14,093 nucleotides of DNA, from contig WGCR01000063.1 in assembly GCA_015493675.1 (NCBI GenBank), positions 1-14,093 on the forward strand, given 5' to 3'. This DNA comes from Anaerolineae bacterium (GTDB lineage Bacteria > Chloroflexota > Anaerolineae > J102). Every line of letters starts with the position of its first letter. The first letter of the stretch is position 1. Below, in pieces: positions 1 through 5,955 of this stretch. The position numbers and the translations under genes were made by a program. Under the pieces are notes generated by a model. The model saw only the letters and a list, made by a program, of their open reading frames with translations. It did no database searches and had not been told where the DNA came from.

Positions 1-699
1 CCCATCCTCATGTATCACTACATCTCCATCCCGCCCGCGAATGCAGATGCGTACCGGCGGGGCCTGTCGCTGCTGCCGGAGACATTCCAACAGCATCTGG
101 ACTATCTCCAAGAGCAGGGCTATACGACCATTCATTTGCAGGATTTGATCAGCTATTTGCAGACGGGCGGGCCCGCTTTGCCCGAAAAACCCATTATCAT
201 CACCTTCGATGACGGCTACGAGGACAATTACCAAAACGCGTTTCCCGCTCTGCGGGATCACGGCATGGTGGGAACCTTTTTCATCATCACCGATTTTGCG
301 GATCTGGCCGCCACAGACCCGACTTACGCCCGCTACGCCACCTGGGATCAGTTGCAGGAGATGGACGCGGCGGGCATGGAGCTGGGCTCCCACAGCCGCA
401 ATCACCCCGATCTCAGGGGCCGGGACGCTGATTTTTTGGTGTGGCAGATTTTGGGCAGCAGCCAGACCCTGGAAGCGAATCTGGGCAAAAAACCGCGCAT
501 CTTCTGTTATCCTTCCGGCTCCTACGACCAGCAAGTCATCCAGGTGGTGCACGATGCCGGTTTTTGGGGCGCGGTCACCACGCAGCCGGGCGTGACGCAT
601 GACAACGGGCATCTTTACGAGATGAAGCGTCTGCGCATCACCAACGAAACGGGCGCACCCGAATTAGCCGCTATTCTCGATTACTGGCAGGCGCATTGA
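1..699 (+). CDS. Polysaccharide deacetylase (NodB/CE4 family), 5'-truncated by the window edge
   Basis: The protein is predicted to remove N- or O-acetyl groups from an extracellular or periplasmic glycan by metal-dependent hydrolysis. An ATG occurs at position 10, but the three codons before it read P-I-L, giving PILMYHYIS, the usual internal start of the NodB domain. The true start therefore probably lies upstream of the window, possibly with a signal or membrane segment. Numbering from M10, the family motifs are TFDDG (metal and base Asp 67-68), HSRNHPDL (metal-binding His128 and His132) and CYPSGSYD, standing in for the third motif. All expected metal ligands are present. It is convergent with the minus-strand DUF422-like gene and overlaps it by 29 bases. 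Its position beside exopolysaccharide genes suggests a role in polymer modification, but the exact substrate is unknown. Confidence 0.88.
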   Translation, partial: PILMYHYISIPPANADAYRRGLSLLPETFQQHLDYLQEQGYTTIHLQDLISYLQTGGPALPEKPIIITFDDGYEDNYQNAFPALRDHGMVGTFFIITDFADLAATDPTYARYATWDQLQEMDAAGMELGSHSRNHPDLRGRDADFLVWQILGSSQTLEANLGKKPRIFCYPSGSYDQQVIQVVHDAGFWGAVTTQPGVTHDNGHLYEMKRLRITNETGAPELAAILDYWQAH

Positions 700-1525
700 G
701 CGCAGGTCGGTGCAGCAGCCAGGCAATCCCGAACATCAGCAGGCTGACCGCCAGCAGCGCGGGCGGATGAAAAATCACGCCCGACGCGACGCCCGCCAGC
801 AGGAAAAAGGCGTGAAAGGTGAAGGGCGTCCATTTGGAGATGGATGGGAGGGGATGAGTGATGACGCGGGGGCGCAAGCGTAGCACCCATCCCAATGCGC
901 CCAGCAGAACCAGGGCAATGACGGCTTCATACCACCGACGAGGGATGATATACACGATGAAATAGTTGGTGGCGAGCACGCCCGCCACGCCCAACAGCAT
1001 CGCCCCGACCGGTCCCAGCCAGCGACTTACGGCGCTTTTGCCGTCGGCCAGCCACCACAATCCCGCGGAGAAGAACGTCACCACCCAGAACCAGGCCCAG
1101 AAATTGGCCCAGGGCACGCCGAAATACTGAAAGTCCAATCCCTGTCCCCAATCCCACATGCCCAGGCGGATGGCGATGGCGTCCATGGCGAGATCGATGT
1201 TCAGGGCCAGCAGCGCCGCCAGCAACGGCTTCGCCCAGCGGGGCAAGGATGTGACGTCGGCATAGCGGCGGGCCGCGTAGATGATGACGCCCCAGCCCAC
1301 GCCGATGGCCAACGGCGCCTCCCCGGCGATCATAATCGGGAATTGCCCGTATTGATACGCATGAAGCTGCTGAATCGTCGCCCATTCCAGCAGCACCCCA
1401 AACGCCACGCCCGCCAACACCTGCCACACCACGCGCCAGCCCTGTTTGCGGGCGTCATACAGGCTTAGCGTCAGCAGCCCATACATCAGCAATTCGAAAA
1501 GTAAAAAGTAAGGATCGACGCCCAT
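671..1525 (-). CDS. CruF/DUF422-like carotenoid-biosynthesis-type membrane protein
   Basis: This is a 284-residue, very hydrophobic protein with roughly seven to eight membrane segments. The central stretch fits the DUF422 family, which includes CruF (bisanhydrobacterioruberin hydratase). Visible signatures are GEAPL at 68-72, a conserved Trp at 78, Asp111 and Asp115 followed by LGMWDWG at 121-127, and then YFGVPWANF at 134-142. CruF hydrates a C50 or acyclic carotenoid end group, but members of the wider family are also found outside carotenoid clusters. The gene begins 8 bases after the AMP-ligase stop, so the two are probably cotranscribed and perhaps translationally coupled. A GGGGAG sequence overlaps the ligase end, about 12 bases upstream of the ATG. 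No other carotenoid gene is in the window, so the carotenoid role is inference. It may instead act on a lipid linked to the ligase. Confidence 0.62.
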   Translation of the reverse strand: MGVDPYFLLFELLMYGLLTLSLYDARKQGWRVVWQVLAGVAFGVLLEWATIQQLHAYQYGQFPIMIAGEAPLAIGVGWGVIIYAARRYADVTSLPRWAKPLLAALLALNIDLAMDAIAIRLGMWDWGQGLDFQYFGVPWANFWAWFWVVTFFSAGLWWLADGKSAVSRWLGPVGAMLLGVAGVLATNYFIVYIIPRRWYEAVIALVLLGALGWVLRLRPRVITHPLPSISKWTPFTFHAFFLLAGVASGVIFHPPALLAVSLLMFGIAWLLHRPALNAPASNRE

Positions 1526-1533
1526 TGCCGGGA

Positions 1534-3210
1534 TTATCTCCCCTGTTCAGCCAGCCACTTCTCCCGATTGGCGGCCCGGGCGATCTTGCCGCTGGATGTC
1601 TTGATCAGCCACTTGGGCCCGACCAGGGTCACATAGCTGACGGTGACTGTACTCTCTCGGGCCACAAGCTGGCGGATGGCGCGGGCGATCTGCTTGCGCC
1701 CTGCGGGATCGTCGGCATCCACCTCGGCCACCACGGCGATGAGCTCGGTGCCCTCGCGTTCATCGGGGACGCCGAAAACCACGGCCCGGCCCGGATGCAC
1801 GCCGGGAACTTCATTGACAATGGCCTCGATGTCCTGCGGATACACATTCTTGCCGGCGTTGATGATCAAATCCTTCTTGCGCCCCACGATGTACACCTCG
1901 CCATCGGCCATGTAGCCCATGTCGCCCGTCAGATACCAGCCGTCGGCAAAGGGTTGCAGATCGGGCCGTTTGTAGTAGCCGGTCAACATGCAATCGCTGC
2001 GGATGGCGATCTCGCCCACGCGGCGCTCGGGCAGCGTTTCGCCCGCCGCGTTCACGGCTTTGGCGCGGGTGTTGGGGATAGGCGGACCGCAGGAAACCAG
2101 CGTTCGGGTCCGATCCCCATCTCTCGCGGGCAGCGCCCGGCCTGATTTCTCCAACGCCCGCCGATCCACCACATCCAGCCGCGGGGGCTGATCCGGGGGC
2201 GTCTGTGTGACCGCAAAGGTGTTTTCGGCCATGGCGTAGCTCACGGCCAGCATCTCTGCCCGCACGCCCATTTCGCCAAAACGCTGCAAAAAGAGCTCGT
2301 GGCTGTCGTGGCGCACCGGCTCCGAGCAGTTGATGAACATCCGCATCCCGTCCAGCCGCAGGCCCGCTATATTCCGGCCTCGCACGCGGCGGGCGAGATG
2401 ATTGTAGGCGAAGTTGGGCAGCCAGGTCAGGGTGCCGTTGTATTCATGGATGGCCCGGAACAGCAGCGCCGGGTGTTTCACCCAATCGAAGGGGGACATG
2501 AGGATGAGGGGAACGCCCTGCACCAGCGGCTGCATGAATCCGGCAATGAGACCCATGTCGTGGTAGAGGGGCAGCCAACTGACGATGACATCATCCGGGC
2601 GTAGATCGATGGCCCGAGCGGTGCTCGCAAGCTGGTTCAGCACCGCCCGGTGGCTGAGGGCTACGCCTTTTTGCAGGCCCGTGGTGCCGCTGGAATGCTG
2701 CAAGAACGCGATGTCCTCCGGCTGCGGCTGATGCCAGCGCAACGCCCCGGCCGCATTCGCCAGCCCGGCCAGCTCGGCGGAGCCGATGACGGGGCAGTCC
2801 GCGGTGCGGGCCATCACCGGCGCAAACGCGTCGCTGGTGAAGATGAGTCGCACGCCCGAGCGGGCCACAAGCTCATTCATGTTCCGCATGTACACGTCCC
2901 GGTCCAGCTTCTCGGTCAGGGTGGGGAACATGGCGGGGATGGCTCCCATCAGTAGCGCCCCCCAGAACGCGTAGATGCTTTCCAGATTCTGCGTGTGAGC
3001 GATGATGACCAGCTCGCCCGCAGCCACGCCCAGCCGCGTCAGGCCCGCCGCGTAGGCCTGCGCCCGGGCCTGAAAGTCGACGCGGGTCACCGTCACCGGC
3101 TCGGCGTCGGTGGCCAGGAAGATGATGGCGGGCGCGTGGTCCTCCTCCGGGCGCAGTGCGGCGGCATCCAGCAGGGTGGCGTAGGCGGGGCGAGTTTCGG
3201 GCGTGAGCAT
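1534..3210 (-). CDS. Fatty acyl-AMP ligase (FadD32/FAAL-like adenylate-forming enzyme)
   Basis: The 558-residue enzyme is predicted to activate a carboxylic acid with ATP and pass the acyl-adenylate to a carrier protein. The P-loop SSGTTGLQKGV is at 173-183. WLPLYHDMGLI at 212-222 is the hallmark of FAALs rather than ordinary acyl-CoA ligases. SYAMAENTFA is at 324-333, the ribose-binding YLTGD at 426-430, and the hinge region GRKKDLIINAGKNVYPQDIE at 443-462. The catalytic Lys542 lies in TSSGK. FAALs load fatty acids onto an acyl carrier protein rather than CoA, and a free-standing carrier gene lies just upstream at 3546-3800. No Shine-Dalgarno sequence precedes the ATG. A possible promoter (TTGTCA at 3251-3256, CATTAT at 3227-3232, 18-base spacer) would give a very short leader. 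It could be the DltA-like activating enzyme of the MBOAT system encoded further upstream. The acyl substrate cannot be read from the sequence. Confidence 0.85.
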   Translation of the reverse strand: MLTPETRPAYATLLDAAALRPEEDHAPAIIFLATDAEPVTVTRVDFQARAQAYAAGLTRLGVAAGELVIIAHTQNLESIYAFWGALLMGAIPAMFPTLTEKLDRDVYMRNMNELVARSGVRLIFTSDAFAPVMARTADCPVIGSAELAGLANAAGALRWHQPQPEDIAFLQHSSGTTGLQKGVALSHRAVLNQLASTARAIDLRPDDVIVSWLPLYHDMGLIAGFMQPLVQGVPLILMSPFDWVKHPALLFRAIHEYNGTLTWLPNFAYNHLARRVRGRNIAGLRLDGMRMFINCSEPVRHDSHELFLQRFGEMGVRAEMLAVSYAMAENTFAVTQTPPDQPPRLDVVDRRALEKSGRALPARDGDRTRTLVSCGPPIPNTRAKAVNAAGETLPERRVGEIAIRSDCMLTGYYKRPDLQPFADGWYLTGDMGYMADGEVYIVGRKKDLIINAGKNVYPQDIEAIVNEVPGVHPGRAVVFGVPDEREGTELIAVVAEVDADDPAGRKQIARAIRQLVARESTVTVSYVTLVGPKWLIKTSSGKIARAANREKWLAEQGR

Positions 3211-3222
3211 GGAAAACAGGTG

Positions 3223-3231
3223 TGGTATAAT
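3223..3231 (+). promoter_or_regulatory. Extended -10 promoter of the nucleotidyltransferase gene
   Basis: TGGTATAAT is a perfect extended -10 element (TGnTATAAT) 27 bases upstream of the ATG at 3259. No good -35 box is seen, which extended -10 promoters can tolerate. The same bases, read on the minus strand, contain a CATTAT box that could serve the divergent AMP-ligase gene, so the two promoters may overlap and compete. Confidence 0.5.
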
Positions 3232-3258
3232 GAATTGACCAGGAATTTGGTGACAAAA

Positions 3259-3576
3259 ATGTTACGAGAAATCCCCCTTTCCCAAGAGCAACTCAAAAAC
3301 TTCTGCCAGCGTCATCATATTCGTCAACTGGCGCTGTTCGGCTCTTATTTGCGCGAGGACTTCGGGCAGGAGAGTGATATCGATGTACTGGTGGCATTCG
3401 AAGATGATGCGCAGATTGGATTTCTTGCTCTGGCGCGCATCCAACGGGAATTATCGGAACTGTTGCAGCGGGAGGTGGACATTGTTCCTGTTACGGGCTT
3501 GAAGCCTGTCATCCGGGACAATGTGCTAAAAGAATCTAAGGTTGTCTATCCTCGCATGACGCGGGCGACCATCTGA
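3259..3576 (+). CDS. MNT-type minimal nucleotidyltransferase (MntA-like), apparently without a HepT partner
   Basis: This 105-residue protein has the minimal nucleotidyltransferase fold. It carries the GS-x10-DxD motif (Gly28, Ser29, Asp40, Asp42) and a third acidic residue Asp74 in REVDIVP, so all three metal ligands are intact. MntA antitoxins of this family transfer AMP to HepT toxins. No HepT/HEPN gene lies next to this one: the downstream neighbour is a convergent carrier-protein gene overlapping its last 31 bases. A longer reading frame runs upstream to about 2995, but it is antisense to the AMP-ligase, so the ATG at 3259 was chosen. In-frame GTG at 3250 (preceded by AGGA at 3241-3244) is a credible alternative start. 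The gene sits on the opposite strand inside what otherwise looks like a carrier-ligase pair, which suggests insertion. Confidence 0.8.
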   Translation: MLREIPLSQEQLKNFCQRHHIRQLALFGSYLREDFGQESDIDVLVAFEDDAQIGFLALARIQRELSELLQREVDIVPVTGLKPVIRDNVLKESKVVYPRMTRATI

Positions 3577-3800
3577 TCCAGGGTGTCCATCTTGTCCACC
3601 GTCAGATCGGGATCGGGGATATAAACGTCGAATTCCTGTTCGACGAAAACGGCGAAATCGGCCAGGGCGAAGGAATCCATGAGGCCGCCGGTGATGACGC
3701 CTTCATCATCGGCCAGGTCGTAATCGGGGTCGCGAATCAATTCATGGGTGATGTACGTGCGGATTTTCTCTCGCACGATGCTTTCATCGAGATTGGGCAT
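3546..3800 (-). CDS. Stand-alone acyl carrier protein (phosphopantetheine-binding)
   Basis: An 84-residue acidic, helical protein of normal ACP length. The prosthetic-group site is GGLMDSFAL at 38-46, with Ser43 as the predicted 4'-phosphopantetheine attachment residue. The usual DSL is DSF here, a tolerated change in divergent carriers. FVEQEFDVYI at 52-61 corresponds to helix II and the following loop. The carrier is predicted to hold an acyl thioester made by the AMP-ligase encoded 335 bases downstream. By analogy with DltC, it would present that acyl group to the MBOAT protein at the cytoplasmic face. A GGAG Shine-Dalgarno sequence (3808-3811) precedes the ATG by 7 bases, and a good promoter lies just upstream. 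It may alternatively feed lipid or polyketide synthesis. No phosphopantetheinyl transferase gene is in the window. Confidence 0.85.
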   Translation of the reverse strand: MPNLDESIVREKIRTYITHELIRDPDYDLADDEGVITGGLMDSFALADFAVFVEQEFDVYIPDPDLTVDKMDTLDQMVARVMRG

Positions 3801-3835
3801 GGGGCTACTCCGGGGAAGAATTTGAATACTGCTGG

Positions 3836-3864
3836 ATTATACGCCATCCTCCGCCATGTGACGA
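3836..3864 (-). promoter_or_regulatory. Predicted sigma-70-type promoter of the acyl carrier protein gene
   Basis: On the minus strand, a TCGTCA -35 box (3859-3864) and a perfect TATAAT -10 box (3836-3841) are separated by 17 bases. Transcription would start near 3829, giving a leader of about 29 bases that contains the GGAG ribosome-binding site. This suggests the carrier gene need not depend on readthrough from the upstream toxin-antitoxin genes. Confidence 0.5.
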
Positions 3865-3915
3865 AGTGTCCCGCCCCTCAAATGGTTTGGAGTCTGGCAC
3901 CGCCGCCCGTGCAGG

Positions 3916-4356
3916 TCATTTCGCTTCTTCCACCCCATGCGCCCACGAAACACCCAACGCCCGGAGCCCGTTAACCAATCGTTTGTCCGCCGACCAGAAC
4001 GATGCGTTCAATTGTTCAGCCAGCGCCACATAAAAGGCGTCATATGCCCGACGCTGCTGCAAGCGTCCGGCCCAAGTCAACGCCCGCAAGGCCAGCGCCT
4101 GGTCCGCTGGAAATGTCTGGATACCCAGCAAAAATACATCCTCAACCGCCTGCTTTGCTTCTCTCTCGTCCAAATAACCGCCATACGCCAGCGATCGAAT
4201 GCCCGATGTGACTTCGGGTAACCAGAGATCGGGCGCCCACAAAGGCGACTCCCGCCATGATTCAAACAGCGGCAAGGTGTCGATCGGGCCTGGAATCACA
4301 GCCCAGAGGATTACGCTGGCGTCAACTACCAGAAGCGATGGTTTCGATGATGGCAT
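3916..4356 (-). CDS. PIN-domain toxin (VapC-like ribonuclease)
   Basis: This 146-residue PIN-domain protein is probably the toxin of a type II toxin-antitoxin pair, acting as a metal-dependent ribonuclease. The four acidic active-site residues are all visible: Asp12 (VVDAS), Glu48 (LPEV), Asp106 (AYDAFYVALAE) and Asp124 (SADKRL). The reading frame extends 17 codons further upstream, but the ATG at 4354-4356 is preceded by AGAGGAG with GGAG at 4364-4367, 7 bases away, so this start is preferred. The gene then overlaps the end of the antitoxin gene by 35 bases, as is common in such pairs and consistent with translational coupling. The RNA target is unknown. It lies between the SGNH and carrier genes and looks like an inserted module. 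Confidence 0.88.
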   Translation of the reverse strand: MPSSKPSLLVVDASVILWAVIPGPIDTLPLFESWRESPLWAPDLWLPEVTSGIRSLAYGGYLDEREAKQAVEDVFLLGIQTFPADQALALRALTWAGRLQQRRAYDAFYVALAEQLNASFWSADKRLVNGLRALGVSWAHGVEEAK

Positions 4357-4660
4357 CCGTCCGCTCCTCTCGCGCGTCGTGGATGAGCTCGACAATGTCA
4401 ACATCAATTGGCTGACGTCGTCGAGCTAAAATGTTTTGGCGATGATTTCGTATCGTTTGCAAAGCGTCCAGTCGATTTTGTTTATCGGATTGCAATTGTT
4501 TCAGTCGCTCATAGTCCTCAATGTTCACAAGAACGGCTTTGGAACGACCGCGAGAAGTCAGAATAATGCGCTCGCCACCGAAAGCTACCCGATTAGTCAA
4601 TTCGGAAAGCCGCTTTTTCATTTCGCCGATGCTGACGTAGATTTCAGGTTTTGCATTCAT
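4322..4660 (-). CDS. Phd/YefM-family antitoxin of the PIN toxin
   Basis: A 112-residue protein with an N-terminal Phd/YefM DNA-binding and dimerisation domain. The motif SIGEMKKRLSELTNRV leads into ERIILTSRGRSKAVLVNIEDY, followed by a charged helical C-terminus that would wrap around and neutralise the toxin. It is somewhat longer than the usual 75-95 residues of the family. The ATG has a GAGG ribosome-binding sequence 6 bases upstream. The gene precedes and overlaps the toxin gene, the usual antitoxin-first order. A promoter with a palindrome over its -35 box lies immediately upstream, consistent with autorepression. The DNA here is visibly more AT-rich than the flanking envelope genes. Confidence 0.87.
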   Translation of the reverse strand: MNAKPEIYVSIGEMKKRLSELTNRVAFGGERIILTSRGRSKAVLVNIEDYERLKQLQSDKQNRLDALQTIRNHRQNILARRRQPIDVDIVELIHDAREERTDAIIETIASGS

Positions 4661-4686
4661 AATCGCCTCAAAAGGCCAATAGGGGG

Positions 4687-4715
4687 ATAATGGTGCTTTT
4701 GCAACATTTTATCAA
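4687..4715 (-). promoter_or_regulatory. Predicted promoter of the toxin-antitoxin operon
   Basis: On the minus strand, TTGATA (-35, 4710-4715) and CATTAT (-10, 4687-4692) are separated by 17 bases and lie about 27 bases upstream of the antitoxin ATG. The boxes match the consensus at 5 of 6 and 4 of 6 positions. The placement right before the antitoxin gene supports the call. Confidence 0.42.
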
Positions 4716-4720
4716 AATGT
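4704..4720. promoter_or_regulatory. Palindrome overlapping the toxin-antitoxin -35 box, candidate operator
   Basis: ACATTTT-atc-AAAATGT is a perfect 7-base inverted repeat with a 3-base centre, and it overlaps the proposed -35 element. Phd/YefM antitoxins commonly repress their own operon by binding such palindromes, so this is a candidate autoregulatory site. No binding evidence exists here. Confidence 0.4.
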
Positions 4721-4772
4721 CCCCAGAATCGCCAATGCGGATGACATCACGTCCATCCGCCTCTGAGATGGC

Positions 4773-5924
4773 TCATTGCGCCCGCTGCACGACCTCCGGC
4801 CCGAGGATGTCGGCCAGCATCTGTTCGCCCGCGGGGGTGAGATGCACGGGCGTGTCGGTGAATTGGTCGGGTGGGATGCTGTCCCACAGGTCGAGGTAAT
4901 CCCAACCATTGGCCTGGGCCCGGGCCGCCAGCAGCGTTCGATACTGATCGTAGGCCCAGCGGGGATAAAAGCTGTTGTAGCGAATGTCGCTGTTTTCGCC
5001 GTCGCTGATGAACATGGGCTCGTTGACGATGAGCACGGGGATGTCGCCCGCCCGGGTTACGCCCGCGGCCAGCACATCAAAGACCAGAATCTGCTCGTCC
5101 AGGGTGACGGGCTTCTGCAAATCCTTCCAGCTCAAATCGTCTTCCAAATCGGTCTTGCGCAAGGGGATATCCGCGTGGATGTCCTGATCGATGCCGGTCG
5201 CGCCCCAGGCCAGACCCAGGCTTTGCAGCCGCATCAGATTCGCAAGCTCGCGGCGCTGGCCCACGATGCTGCGCTGCAGGAAGCCGGGATCGACGAAGCG
5301 TGGATCGTTCGGGGCCAGATCGAGATGGTAAGCCGCGATGAGTCGCCGCACCCGCTGGGGATTGTTCTGCAGCAGGGGGTGATCGAGTTGGCGGGAGCGG
5401 GCGAAGGATTCCAGGGTCACGGGCCAGAGGATGAGGTCGGGCTGATAGCGCATGGCCTCATCCAGCAGCATCAAATCTTTGGTCAGCGACATGACCGGGT
5501 AGCCCAGATTGTAGAAAATCAGCCGCTTGCCGCCCTCGGTTCTGTACCCGCCCGCGTTCAATCGCCCGGACAGCGCATCCTTGTTTTGCAAGAACCAGCC
5601 CCAGGTAGCCGAATCGCCGATAACCAGCACCCGGAATTCGTCCGCGGCCTTGTCTTGCATCAGCGTGTGGCTGTGGAACATGGCGGGGACGTTGTAGAGG
5701 CTGAGGTTGTAGTCTTTGGCCGGGTCTTCGCCGTAGGGCAGGCGCAGGCGTCCGGGCCAGACCAGGTTGTAGAGCGAGAGTTTCCCCAACGCTTCCATCG
5801 GATAGGCCCAGGCGAAGAGCAGATTCAGCGCGACGAAAATCACCGCTGTCTTGAGCAGGACGCGTCCCACCCATCGCCAGGTGGCGGATTGGAAGAAGGT
5901 GGAGAGAGGGGAGGGGAGGCGCAT
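4773..5924 (-). CDS. SGNH-hydrolase-like membrane-anchored acyltransferase partner of the MBOAT protein (DltD/AlgJ-type role)
   Basis: This 383-residue protein starts with a membrane segment (about residues 20-41) and continues as an extracytoplasmic SGNH-like domain. Block I is LVIGDSATWGW with nucleophile Ser105. Block II is likely NLGYPVMS (Asn139, Gly141). The C-terminal block FTDTPVHLTPAGEQML supplies His361 and Asp357. The Asp-His spacing is four, not the classic three. Such proteins paired with MBOATs (DltD, AlgJ/AlgX, PatB) complete acyl transfer to extracellular polymers. The gene follows the MBOAT gene by 31 bases, a gap filled by a duplicated 12-base word. An in-frame TTG at 5936 lies inside that repeat; the ATG at 5924 was preferred although neither start has a clear Shine-Dalgarno sequence. 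Family membership is well supported; the acceptor glycan is not known. Confidence 0.8.
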   Translation of the reverse strand: MRLPSPLSTFFQSATWRWVGRVLLKTAVIFVALNLLFAWAYPMEALGKLSLYNLVWPGRLRLPYGEDPAKDYNLSLYNVPAMFHSHTLMQDKAADEFRVLVIGDSATWGWFLQNKDALSGRLNAGGYRTEGGKRLIFYNLGYPVMSLTKDLMLLDEAMRYQPDLILWPVTLESFARSRQLDHPLLQNNPQRVRRLIAAYHLDLAPNDPRFVDPGFLQRSIVGQRRELANLMRLQSLGLAWGATGIDQDIHADIPLRKTDLEDDLSWKDLQKPVTLDEQILVFDVLAAGVTRAGDIPVLIVNEPMFISDGENSDIRYNSFYPRWAYDQYRTLLAARAQANGWDYLDLWDSIPPDQFTDTPVHLTPAGEQMLADILGPEVVQRAQ

Positions 5925-5927
5925 GAG

Positions 5928-5953
5928 AATTGTCAATGGCTAATTGTCAATGG
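5928..5953. repeat. Direct repeat of AATTGTCAATGG (heptamer-phased) in the MBOAT-SGNH junction
   Basis: Two exact copies of AATTGTCAATGG (5928-5939 and 5942-5953) lie 14 bases apart. The block reads as heptamers AATTGTC, AATGGCT, AATTGTC, AATGGGC, the same seven-base phasing as the arrays at 7426-7581. It spans the intergenic gap and occupies the place where a ribosome-binding site for the SGNH gene would be expected. Confidence 0.75.
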
Positions 5954-5955
5954 GC

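Noticed and set aside
2995..3258. Upstream extension of the nucleotidyltransferase frame
   Set aside because: It is antisense to the AMP-ligase start and lies before the extended -10 element. The family fold begins just after 3259.
3916..4660. HepT/MntA pairing of the nucleotidyltransferase with the nearby PIN toxin
   Set aside because: The PIN toxin has its own overlapping Phd-type antitoxin, and PIN proteins are not the HEPN toxins that MntA modifies.
4737..4760. GCGGATG...CATCCGC hairpin after the SGNH gene, as a terminator
   Set aside because: The stem is 7 bases with a 10-base loop and no T-run on the minus strand, so it is too weak to call.
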